Assembly: GCA_934725735.1 (NCBI GenBank) | Contig: CAKVCP010000008.1 | Coordinates: 1 to 36,111, forward strand | Length of the DNA stretch: 36,111 bases | Source: an uncultured Thermoguttaceae bacterium | GTDB taxonomy: Bacteria > Planctomycetota > Planctomycetia > Pirellulales > Thermoguttaceae | Direction: 5' to 3' | Part shown: positions 23,148 to 29,777 of the stretch, piece by piece | Layout: each line of letters opens with the position of its first letter | Numbering within the stretch: the stretch's first letter is position 1 | Translations under genes and position numbers: made by a program | The notes under the pieces: generated by a model | Database searches by the model: none | What the model saw: only the letters and a program-made list of their open reading frames with translations | Told to the model about the DNA's origin: nothing

Positions 23148-25133
23148 TCAAGCGTGGGAGACCTGCGGAGCGGTCGCGTCGACATTCTTCGCCGCTTCGG
23201 CCGCCGCTTGCGCCGCGAAGTGACGTTCGAGAAGGACGACCATATCTGCGGCGATCGTTTCTTCTTCGCACAGGACGAGCTGCGCCCCCGCGCGTTCGAG
23301 AGGCGCGACGTTGACGCCGAAGCGCGTTCTCGCGGCGATCGCGACCGTCGGATTGAGCGCGCGCGCCGACTTGACGATCTCGAGGGAGACCGCGTCGTTC
23401 GGCGCCGTGACGAAGACGAGCTGCGCGCGACCGATTCCCGCGCGTTGGAGAATTTCGTAATCCGCGCCGTTCCCTTGAACGGTCGGAACGCCGCTCTGTT
23501 TGAACGGTTGGAGATTGACGGGGTTCAAATCGACGAGACAGACGGATCGTCCGCGCACGAGAAGGGTTTTGGCGACGGTGCGCCCCATCGGACCGGCGCC
23601 GACGATGATGGCGTGCGACTTCGCGTTGTTGATCGCGCGAACGAGCGCGGGGGAAATGTCTTCGTCCGATTTGTTCGCTTCGGGCTCCTCGGGGGGCATG
23701 CCGAATTTTGTGAGGGCGATCTTGACCATGTTCGGGGTGAGGACGAGGGACGCGACGGAGACGAAGAGCATGGTGTTGTACGTCGTTTCGCTGATCGCTT
23801 TGGCGTTGAACGCGACGGAGAGGAGCATGAAGGCGAGTTCGCCGATCTGGGAGATACTCACGCCGAACGCGAGCGCGCCCTTCTTATCCATGCCGCAGGC
23901 GCGCAGCGCGAAGGTCGCGCAAAGCGCTTTGAACGCGACCGCTCCAACGAGCGCGAGGAAGCACGTTTCTGGATGATGGAAGACGTACGAGAAGTCGGTC
24001 AACATTCCCAGCGAGATAAAGAACATCGCGGAGAACGCTTCGCGGAAAGGCAAGACGAGCGCGTCGATCTGATGCGTGAGACGGTTTTCGCCAAGGACGA
24101 TGCCGGCGGCTAGAGCTCCCAGCGCCGGAGTCAACCCGAGCGCGCTCGCGACGACGCACATCCCCGCGAGGACGACGATCGCGTAGAGGATTACCACGTC
24201 GTTCGAACGAAGATTCGCGAGGAAAGGAACGATGAAGAGACGGCTCCCCTTCTTGAGCGCAAGGACGATCGCGCAGAAGAGCGTCGATTTCAAAGCCATG
24301 TCGACCCAAGGATTGCCAAACCAGTACGCGGACGTTTCGGAGTCCCCCGCGCCCAGAACGATCGGCAGGATGAGGAGGAGCGGAACGAGCGCGACGTCTT
24401 GGAAGATCAGAAGCCCGAGGGTCGCCTGCGCGCGCTTCGTGTCCGCTTGACCTAAGTCGCCGAAGCTCTTATAAACGAGCGCCGTCGAACTAAGCGCGAC
24501 CACGCTTCCGAGCGCGAGCCCCGCGACCCAGCTGAGCTTAAAGATTATGCACACCGCGATTCCAAGCGCGATCGTCAGCCCCATCTGGAGCGTCCCGCCG
24601 ACGAACATATATTTCGCCGTCGACGCCAGCTGCGCGAAGGTGAACTCGATTCCGATCGCAAAGAGAAGGAGGAGCACCCCGAACTCATTCGCCGCTTCGA
24701 GCGCGTAATGCCCTTCGTGCATCCTCTCAAGCTCGCTGTTATGAACGACGTGCGTCAGCGTTTCGCCTTGTTTCCACTGCTTTTCTAACTCGTTTTTGAT
24801 CTCGGAGATTTCGCGGCGCAGATTGACGTTCTCTTGCACGACCGAATCGGGGCGGAAGTCTTTCGACTCCGTTTTGCTCGCTTCTTCAAGCTCTTGGTAA
24901 TGTTCGAGGGTCGCCGCGCGTTCTTCTTCGACCTGCGCGATGCGCGCCTTCTCCGCTTCAAGCTCCTTCTGGTATTCGCGCGTGCGCGTCAAATCCAAAC
25001 CGCCGGGACCGATCAACGCGCCGACAACAAGATAACCGATGAGAGGAGACGCCTTAAAATACTTGCAGATCACCCCGGCGACAAAACCTGAAAAGAGGAT
25101 GATCGATATGTTGAGAACGAATAATTCGTCCAT
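23148..25133 (-). CDS. Kef-type CPA2 cation/proton antiporter with RCK_N domain and inserted coiled coil
   Basis: 661 residues from the ATG at 25133. This start is chosen because AAGGAG lies 7 bases upstream and the promoter covers the longer alternative starting at 25217. The first helices (NISIILFSGFVAGVICKYF, PLIGYLVVGALIGPGG) are typical of Kef/CPA2 antiporters. In known members the next helix (here FGVLLLLFAIGIEF) follows after a short loop; here about 95 residues (48-142) of Glu/Lys-rich coiled coil are inserted (EYQKELEAEKARIAQVEEER, VNLRREISEIKNELEKQWKQ). The remaining core is intact (LSSTALVYK, LGALAAGIVLGEN). A C-terminal Rossmann RCK_N/TrkA-N domain starts HAIIVGAGPMGRTVAKTLL, which suggests nucleotide or ligand gating. 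Role: potassium or sodium efflux coupled to protons at the inner membrane. Confidence 0.87.
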   Translation of the reverse strand: MDELFVLNISIILFSGFVAGVICKYFKASPLIGYLVVGALIGPGGLDLTRTREYQKELEAEKARIAQVEEERAATLEHYQELEEASKTESKDFRPDSVVQENVNLRREISEIKNELEKQWKQGETLTHVVHNSELERMHEGHYALEAANEFGVLLLLFAIGIEFTFAQLASTAKYMFVGGTLQMGLTIALGIAVCIIFKLSWVAGLALGSVVALSSTALVYKSFGDLGQADTKRAQATLGLLIFQDVALVPLLLILPIVLGAGDSETSAYWFGNPWVDMALKSTLFCAIVLALKKGSRLFIVPFLANLRSNDVVILYAIVVLAGMCVVASALGLTPALGALAAGIVLGENRLTHQIDALVLPFREAFSAMFFISLGMLTDFSYVFHHPETCFLALVGAVAFKALCATFALRACGMDKKGALAFGVSISQIGELAFMLLSVAFNAKAISETTYNTMLFVSVASLVLTPNMVKIALTKFGMPPEEPEANKSDEDISPALVRAINNAKSHAIIVGAGPMGRTVAKTLLVRGRSVCLVDLNPVNLQPFKQSGVPTVQGNGADYEILQRAGIGRAQLVFVTAPNDAVSLEIVKSARALNPTVAIAARTRFGVNVAPLERAGAQLVLCEEETIAADMVVLLERHFAAQAAAEAAKNVDATAPQVSHA

Positions 25134-25159
25134 CGATATGCTCCTTGTGAAAAGATACG

Positions 25160-25177
25160 CGCGCAACTCCTTGCGCG
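25160..25177 (-). promoter_or_regulatory. Leader hairpin with GGAG in its loop
   Basis: CGCGCAA and TTGCGCG form a 7-bp stem whose minus-strand loop is GGAG, 27 bases upstream of the antiporter start. It lies within the predicted leader. A regulator or decoy ribosome site is possible but unproven. Confidence 0.3.
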
Positions 25178-25189
25178 AGATTCCCTGAT

Positions 25190-25217
25190 ATAATAGCGCC
25201 CACTCCTGAATTGACAA
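25190..25217 (-). promoter_or_regulatory. Sigma70-type promoter of the antiporter gene
   Basis: On the minus strand TTGTCA and TATTAT are 16 bases apart, with a start expected near 25183, about 50 bases before the ATG. Confidence 0.6.
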
Positions 25218-25297
25218 GCGTCGCCTTTATTTATGCAAGAAGCGAAAAAATTTTTGGGGGCATTGAGCTATTTGGAAGGCGCTTGTAGAATACCGCC

Positions 25298-25341
25298 GGT
25301 TGGAACTGTCACCCCCCTAGACCAGGGTGATATTTCCAACC
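25298..25341 (+). ncRNA. Compound hairpin of unknown function
   Basis: GGTTGGAA/TTCCAACC (8 bp) encloses a 3x3 internal loop and then TCACCC/GGGTGA (6 bp) with a 10-base loop. Both stems are perfect. TTTCTGTTC follows, a poor T-run, so it is not a standard terminator. It sits between the antiporter promoter and the decayed amidotransferase gene. It could be a leader element, a small-RNA module or a repeat of the REP kind; nothing in the window repeats it. Confidence 0.4.
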
Positions 25342-25391
25342 TTTCTGTTCGTTTAAACCAAGTTCGCTAAAACCTTGAAGAGAACGCGCCG

Positions 25392-25590
25392 ATGAACTCT
25401 GGCGTCGATACCCGAGAATCTCCCTTCAAGCAAACTTGGCGTTAGCGAGCGAACCAATCCGACGGCTGGGGACTCGCGACCTTCGACGGCGCTTTCCCGA
25501 GATCGAGAAGGAGCCCGAAAACGCGCTGACGCGTCGATACTTGAAACGTCGGCGCCGCGCCTTGCGCAATATTCCCGATAGTGGGCCCCC
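25392..25590 (+). pseudogene. Decayed class II glutamine amidotransferase gene
   Basis: This stretch matches the intact gene at 28468-29247 in the same orientation. GGCTGGGGACTCGCGACCTT at 25473 mirrors the gene's GGCTGGGGACTTGCGACGTT, and GATCGAGAAGGAGCCCGA at 25501-25518 is identical to 28602-28619. The following frame reads EIEKEPENALTRRYLK against VIEKEPESALTSLYLK. The spacing between the two matched blocks is 13 bases shorter than in the gene, so the frame is broken; a TAG also interrupts the first part. The start near 25392 reads ATG with a few bases missing before a GVDTRES segment, which suggests a related but different paralogue rather than a recent copy. It can no longer make a full enzyme. 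Together with its flanks this fills the roughly 600-base gap before the C-S lyase gene. Confidence 0.7.
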
Positions 25591-25647
25591 CTCTTGAATA
25601 GACGAGGGTTGGCGCTATTCATGAAAGAGAGTTGAAGAAATAATTTC

Positions 25648-25672
25648 AATTCCTATTGACTTAGTAGGAATT
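25648..25672 (+). promoter_or_regulatory. Inverted repeat, possible operator of the C-S lyase gene
   Basis: AATTCCTA and TAGGAATT form a perfect 8-bp inverted repeat around a 9-base centre that contains TTGACT, a good -35 hexamer. No convincing -10 is seen at 16-18 bases. It lies 74 bases before the start codon at 25746. A repressor covering the -35 is a plausible reading. Confidence 0.4.
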
Positions 25673-25745
25673 GGTTGTAAAAAAGAACAAAGCTGGAGCG
25701 GGCGCGTAATGCGCGACCCTCCGTTTGATATGGAGCTCAATCGTC

Positions 25746-26957
25746 ATGGCCGAGCTAAATTTGAACTTTGACAAATTCGTGGAGCGCCGCGGTACGGACT
25801 CGATAAAGTTCGACGCCGCGGAGCTATTCGGCAAGCCGAAGGATCTTTTGTCTTTCTGGGTCGCCGATATGGATTTCAAGACGTCCTCGTACGTGCAGGA
25901 CGCGACGCGCGAAGTTGTCGAACGCGGCGTTTTCGGATATTCGACGCCTTCGACGCGCTATTTCGAGGCGGTCGGCGCGTGGATGAAGGAGCGACATGCT
26001 TTCGAACCGACGAGGGAAGGGTGGCTCATTACCCCCGGCGTCGTCTTTGCTGTGACGCAGTGCGTTCGCGCCTTCACCGAGCCGGGGGACGCGGTTCTCA
26101 TTCAGGAGCCGGTCTACTACCCCTTCGCGAATACGATTCGCGCGAATCGTCGCGTCGTCGTGAGCAACGACCTCGTCTTGAGGGACGACGGACGCTATGA
26201 GATCGACTTCGACGACTTCGAGCGCAAAATCGTTGAAAATAAAATCAAGCTCTTCATCCTCTGCTCCCCGCACAACCCCGTCGGGCGCGTGTGGACGCGC
26301 GAAGAGCTCGAACGCCTCGGCGATATATGCGTCAAGCGCGACGTTCTCGTTCTTGCGGACGAGATTCATCACGACTTCGTCTTCCAAGGACGTCATCGCG
26401 TCTTCGAGACCTTGTCCCCGGAGTTCGCGCGACGCTGCGTTACCTGCACTTCTCCGAGCAAGACGTTCAATCTTGCGGGTCTGCAGATTTCGAACATTTT
26501 CGTGTCGAATCCGGAGCTTTGCGCGCGCCTTCGCGCCGAGATCGAATCGACGGGGTACGGCGAGCCGAGCGTCTTCGGTTTGGCCGCGTGCCGCGCCGCG
26601 TATGAAAAGGGCGCCGAATGGTTCGACGCCGCGCTTCGGTATATTGAAGGAAATATCGACTACGCGGTCGATTTCATCAACGCGCATATCCCGTACGCGA
26701 GCGCGCGCAAGAACGAGGGAACGTACCTCGTGTGGGCGAACTTCCGCGAGACGGGGTGGAGCGCCGAGGAGCTCGAACGCGTCGTGTTGCGCGAGGCGAG
26801 GTTGTGGCTCGATCCCGGAACGCTCTTTGGCGCGTCGGGAAGCGGTTTTGAAAGGATTAACGTCGCGTGCCAACGCTCCTACTTGGAGAAGGGCTTGAAC
26901 GCGCTGCGCGAAGCGGTGATAAACGCCGCCGTCGCTAAGGCGAAGATGAACGTTTGA
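25746..26957 (+). CDS. PLP-dependent C-S beta-lyase / aminotransferase, PatB/MalY type
   Basis: 403 residues from the ATG at 25746 (GGAG 10 bases upstream; an in-frame TTG at 25725 lacks a site). It is a fold-type I PLP enzyme of the MalY/PatB subfamily: FWVADMDFKTSSYVQDA near the start, VYYPF, SPHNPVGR (Asn177), LADEIHHDF (Asp205), and SPSKTFNLAGLQ with the cofactor lysine Lys239. RINVACQRSYLEKGL near the end supplies the carboxylate-binding Arg. Known: this subfamily includes cystathionine beta-lyases and cysteine-conjugate lyases that release a thiol, pyruvate and ammonia. It sits 231 bases upstream of glutamate-cysteine ligase and a class II amidotransferase, which hints at thiol metabolism. 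A methionine-pathway lyase is the plain alternative. Confidence 0.85.
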   Translation: MAELNLNFDKFVERRGTDSIKFDAAELFGKPKDLLSFWVADMDFKTSSYVQDATREVVERGVFGYSTPSTRYFEAVGAWMKERHAFEPTREGWLITPGVVFAVTQCVRAFTEPGDAVLIQEPVYYPFANTIRANRRVVVSNDLVLRDDGRYEIDFDDFERKIVENKIKLFILCSPHNPVGRVWTREELERLGDICVKRDVLVLADEIHHDFVFQGRHRVFETLSPEFARRCVTCTSPSKTFNLAGLQISNIFVSNPELCARLRAEIESTGYGEPSVFGLAACRAAYEKGAEWFDAALRYIEGNIDYAVDFINAHIPYASARKNEGTYLVWANFRETGWSAEELERVVLREARLWLDPGTLFGASGSGFERINVACQRSYLEKGLNALREAVINAAVAKAKMNV

Positions 26958-27064
26958 CATGCGCTTTTACGGTAAATGGTCGGCGCGTCCTTCGCGTCGG
27001 GTTCTTAACAACTTAACTTTATTTAACTTTTAGTCTGCTTTATATGTGTTCTGAAGTATCCGAT

Positions 27065-27115
27065 ATGCAAGTCGAGTCTCACATGGCTCGTTACGAAGTC
27101 TCAACGTTGCGTTAG
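27065..27115 (+). CDS. Possible 16-codon leader peptide upstream of gshA
   Basis: ATG to TAG encodes MQVESHMARYEVSTLR. Its stop codon overlaps a hairpin (AGAGGA/TTCTCT, 27114-27131) that precedes the gshA ribosome-binding-site hairpin. Only a weak GAAG lies upstream and there is no run of one regulatory amino acid, so this is speculative. Confidence 0.2.
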   Translation: MQVESHMARYEVSTLR

Positions 27116-27182
27116 AGGAAGGCGCTTCTCTAGTTAAGCCGCCTCTTCCCTTGGCGTCGGCGTTGCGGAAAAGGGAAGAGGC
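27114..27182 (+). promoter_or_regulatory. Hairpins sequestering the gshA ribosome binding site
   Basis: GCCTCTTCCC (27141-27150) and GGGAAGAGGC (27173-27182) form a perfect 10-bp stem with a 22-base loop. The 3' arm contains the GAGG ribosome binding site of gshA, 7 bases before its ATG, so the stem would block translation. An upstream AGGCG (27120-27124) can pair with CGCCT (27140-27144), competing with that stem and freeing the site. A first hairpin at 27114-27131 competes in turn. This layout is that of a translational switch; the ligand or trigger is unknown. Confidence 0.55.
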
Positions 27183-27188
27183 ATTTCT

Positions 27189-28466
27189 ATGTTTCATTTA
27201 GAATCGTCCAAAGTTAAAGATCTTATTCTTCAAGGGAAAATAGGTTTAGAGAAAGAGAGTCTGCGCATTGACACGATGGGAAGAATGGCGCAGACGGCGC
27301 ATCCCTTTTCCGTCGAAGACGAACGCGTGACGCGCGATTTCTGCGAAAATCAGACCGAGATCAACACGCTTGCGTATCCGAGCGCGCATGAGACGGTCGC
27401 CGCGCTCGACGAACATAACCGCTGCGTTCAGCGCGCCCTCGCCGCGCGTCCCGAAAGGGAATATCTCTGGCCCTTCTCGAATCCCCCTTACATCCGCGAC
27501 GAAGAGGATATTCCCGTCGCGCGATTCGACGGAATACGGTCCAATAAAACGGAATATCGTCGCTATCTTGAGGAGCGCTACGGAAAGTACAAAATGGCGT
27601 ACTGCGGAATCCACTTCAACTTTTCCTTTGGCGAAGAGCTCTTGGAGAAGGACTTTCGTGTCGGCGGAGGGTGGAATTTTCCCGACTATAAGAATCGCCT
27701 CTACCTCGATCTCGCGCAGAAGGTCACCGCCTACGGATGGCTCCTTACCGCGCTGACCGCCGCGAGCCCCGTCCTCGACGGATCTTTCCTGACCAAAGGG
27801 CTCAAAGGAGAGGACGCGTTTCTAGGACTTGCGTCCCCGCGTTGTTCCGAGATCGGATACTGGAACCACTTCACGCCGATCTTCGATTATTCGAGCGTGG
27901 ACGCGTACGCGGCGAGTATCGAGAAGTACGTTCTCGACGGCTTTCTTCGAGCGCCGACGGAGCTCTATTATCCGGTTCGTCTCAAACCGCGCGGGCTCAA
28001 TAATCTCGACGCGCTGCGCAAGAAGGGCGTCGATCATATCGAGTTGCGAATGTTTGACCTCAACCCTCTTTGCCGCGAGGGAATCGACGCGCGCGACGTC
28101 GTTTTCACGCATCTCTTCTTGGCGTTCCTTGCCGCGACGCCGAGAATTACCCTCAACCCGTTGGCGCAAGTCCGCTCGGTTCAGAACTTTAAAAACGCGG
28201 CGAAATACGATTTAAATCTCGTCAGGATTCTGCTGCCAAACGACAGCCCTTATTCGCTCCTCGACGCAGGGAGAACGATTCTTCAGCGGATGAAAACCTT
28301 CTTTAAGGACGCGGGTAAGGAGATTCTAGACGTTTTGGATTTTGAGGAAGAAAAGATCGCGAATCCATGGAAGAGATACGCCCATGAAGTTCGGCGTCTA
28401 TATTCGGGAACCTTCCTTCAGAAAGGCTTGACATTAGCGAAGCGACGACAAGGGGAGTACTTATAA
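27189..28466 (+). CDS. gshA: Glutamate-cysteine ligase
   Basis: 425 residues. It matches the glutamate-cysteine ligase domain of the GshA/GshAB type: KIGLEKESLRI at 17-27, FCENQTEINT, YLWPFSNPPYI, YCGIHFNFSFGEELL, and HIELRMFDLNPLCREGID. Known: it joins glutamate and cysteine through the gamma-carboxyl using ATP, the first step toward glutathione and related thiols. Bifunctional GshAB would carry a further 300 or more residues of ATP-grasp domain; this protein stops after the ligase, and no separate gshB is in view. The product may therefore stay as gamma-glutamyl-cysteine or feed another path. The next gene starts one base after the stop, so the two are translated together. Its ribosome binding site lies in a hairpin. 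Confidence 0.93.
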   Translation: MFHLESSKVKDLILQGKIGLEKESLRIDTMGRMAQTAHPFSVEDERVTRDFCENQTEINTLAYPSAHETVAALDEHNRCVQRALAARPEREYLWPFSNPPYIRDEEDIPVARFDGIRSNKTEYRRYLEERYGKYKMAYCGIHFNFSFGEELLEKDFRVGGGWNFPDYKNRLYLDLAQKVTAYGWLLTALTAASPVLDGSFLTKGLKGEDAFLGLASPRCSEIGYWNHFTPIFDYSSVDAYAASIEKYVLDGFLRAPTELYYPVRLKPRGLNNLDALRKKGVDHIELRMFDLNPLCREGIDARDVVFTHLFLAFLAATPRITLNPLAQVRSVQNFKNAAKYDLNLVRILLPNDSPYSLLDAGRTILQRMKTFFKDAGKEILDVLDFEEEKIANPWKRYAHEVRRLYSGTFLQKGLTLAKRRQGEYL

Positions 28467-28467
28467 G

Positions 28468-29247
28468 ATGTGCGAACTATTTGCATTGACGACGAACAAG
28501 GAGACGCGCGCGAACGAGGCGCTCAAGGCGTTCTTTGCGCGGGCGGAGAACGCCCCTAACGGCTGGGGACTTGCGACGTTTCGCGACGACGCCCTTCCCG
28601 TGATCGAGAAGGAGCCCGAGAGCGCGTTGACGAGCCTATACCTCAAGAATCGCCTTCGCGCGTCGATCGTTTCGAAGACGATCTTGGCGCATATACGCCG
28701 CGCGACGGTCGGGGCCATCGCTTACGAGAACTGCCACCCCTTCTCGCTCCAAGACGCGACGGGACGCACATGGACGCTGATTCACAACGGAACCCTCTTT
28801 CACGCGCCTCAGCTCAACTCGTATTCGGCGCGGCAGCGCGGCGAGACGGATAGCGAACGCGCGTTGATTCGCCTTGTCGTGAAGATCAACGAGGCGACGC
28901 AGGCGCGCGGCGACGCGTTGCTACCCGACGAGCGCTTTCAGGTCGTCGAAAGATTCGTCGCGTCCCTTTCGCAGGGGAATAAGCTCAATCTCTTGATCTA
29001 CGACGGCGAGTTCCTTTACGCGCATATGAATTACGCCGATTCTCTCCATTATAAGGAGATCGACGGGGGATTGATCTTCGCGACGCAGCCCCTCGATTCG
29101 GGGGGCGCGTGGAAGCGCATGCCCCTCACGACGCTGCGCGTCTACCGGGAAGGGACGCTTGTGCACGAGGGGAAGAAGCACGGAAATATCTTCGTCGACA
29201 ACGCCGACGACATGAGGTATCTCTTCCTTGATTTCGCGGTTCTATGA
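28468..29247 (+). CDS. Class II glutamine amidotransferase-like hydrolase (YafJ/EgtC type)
   Basis: 259 residues starting MCELFALTTN, so Met removal would expose the catalytic Cys2 of an N-terminal nucleophile hydrolase. Further motifs are NGWGLATF, ILAHIRRATVG (Arg for substrate carboxylate), NCHPFSLQ, and LIHNGTL with the oxyanion Asn and Gly. Known: stand-alone proteins of this size hydrolyse gamma-glutamyl amide bonds; EgtC removes glutamate from the gamma-glutamyl intermediate in ergothioneine synthesis. Its one-base gap to gshA, which makes a gamma-glutamyl bond, points to a linked pathway in which glutamate is added and later removed. GGGGAG lies upstream within gshA. A decayed relative lies 3 kb upstream. 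Confidence 0.87.
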   Translation: MCELFALTTNKETRANEALKAFFARAENAPNGWGLATFRDDALPVIEKEPESALTSLYLKNRLRASIVSKTILAHIRRATVGAIAYENCHPFSLQDATGRTWTLIHNGTLFHAPQLNSYSARQRGETDSERALIRLVVKINEATQARGDALLPDERFQVVERFVASLSQGNKLNLLIYDGEFLYAHMNYADSLHYKEIDGGLIFATQPLDSGGAWKRMPLTTLRVYREGTLVHEGKKHGNIFVDNADDMRYLFLDFAVL

Positions 29248-29253
29248 CGCGAC

Positions 29254-29291
29254 AAAAAAAGCCGCTTGGCGAGAAGCTCGAGCGGCTTTTT
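29254..29291. terminator. Bidirectional Rho-independent terminator
   Basis: AAAAAGCCGCT and AGCGGCTTTTT form an 11-bp stem with a 14-base loop. T-runs occur on both strands, so it ends both the gshA-amidotransferase unit and the lipoprotein gene coming from the right. Confidence 0.9.
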
Positions 29292-29320
29292 CTTTTCGTA
29301 TCGCGTTCGTTTGCGACGGT

Positions 29321-29734
29321 TTATTCAAAGTCTACCTTGAAATTCTTGTCTTTTTTGGCGACTTCGATTTCAGGCGCCTCTTCGCCTCCCATGCCGTATT
29401 TGGAGAGCATTTCTCGATATTCTTCCGGCGCGGGGTTCGTCTCGGGATTGTCGTTCCAGTAGACGCGAACTTTGCACGTTCCCGTCTTGACGCCCTTTTG
29501 GGAGGCGGTGTGGACGAGTTCGAATTTACCGCCGGGTTGGATCACGCCGAAGCTCGGGCGGCTTCCGTCGGTTGGTTCGAATTCGACGCGGAATCCTTCG
29601 GGAAGGGGCGTTCCTTGGTAAGAGGCGGCTCCGGAGATTTCAACGAGTTCGTACGGCGCTTTCGGAGCGCATCCGATCGCCGCGAAGAGGCACGCGCAGA
29701 CGAGTCCTAAAAACGCAAATGAGATTTTGTTCAT
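29321..29734 (-). CDS. Small lipoprotein, transthyretin-like/carboxypeptidase-regulatory fold
   Basis: 137 residues. A lipoprotein signal ends LFAAIGC, giving lipid attachment at Cys22. The mature part (VEISGAASYQGTPLPEG, VEFEPTDGSRPSFGVIQPGG, GTCKVRVYWNDNP) has the beta-sandwich pattern of the short planctomycete lipoproteins often annotated as carboxypeptidase-regulatory-like. It lies 43 bases downstream of the DUF1559 gene and is likely co-transcribed, a pairing common in planctomycetes. The function is unknown. AGGAAAG precedes the ATG. Confidence 0.83.
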   Translation of the reverse strand: MNKISFAFLGLVCACLFAAIGCAPKAPYELVEISGAASYQGTPLPEGFRVEFEPTDGSRPSFGVIQPGGKFELVHTASQKGVKTGTCKVRVYWNDNPETNPAPEEYREMLSKYGMGGEEAPEIEVAKKDKNFKVDFE

Positions 29735-29777
29735 GATTTGAAACTTTCCTGATGTGTTATATCGTTGCGAAAAAGGA

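Noticed and set aside
25353..25649. A 98-codon minus-strand frame in the long gap
   Set aside because: It is the antisense of the amidotransferase relic and has no ribosome binding site or recognisable motif.
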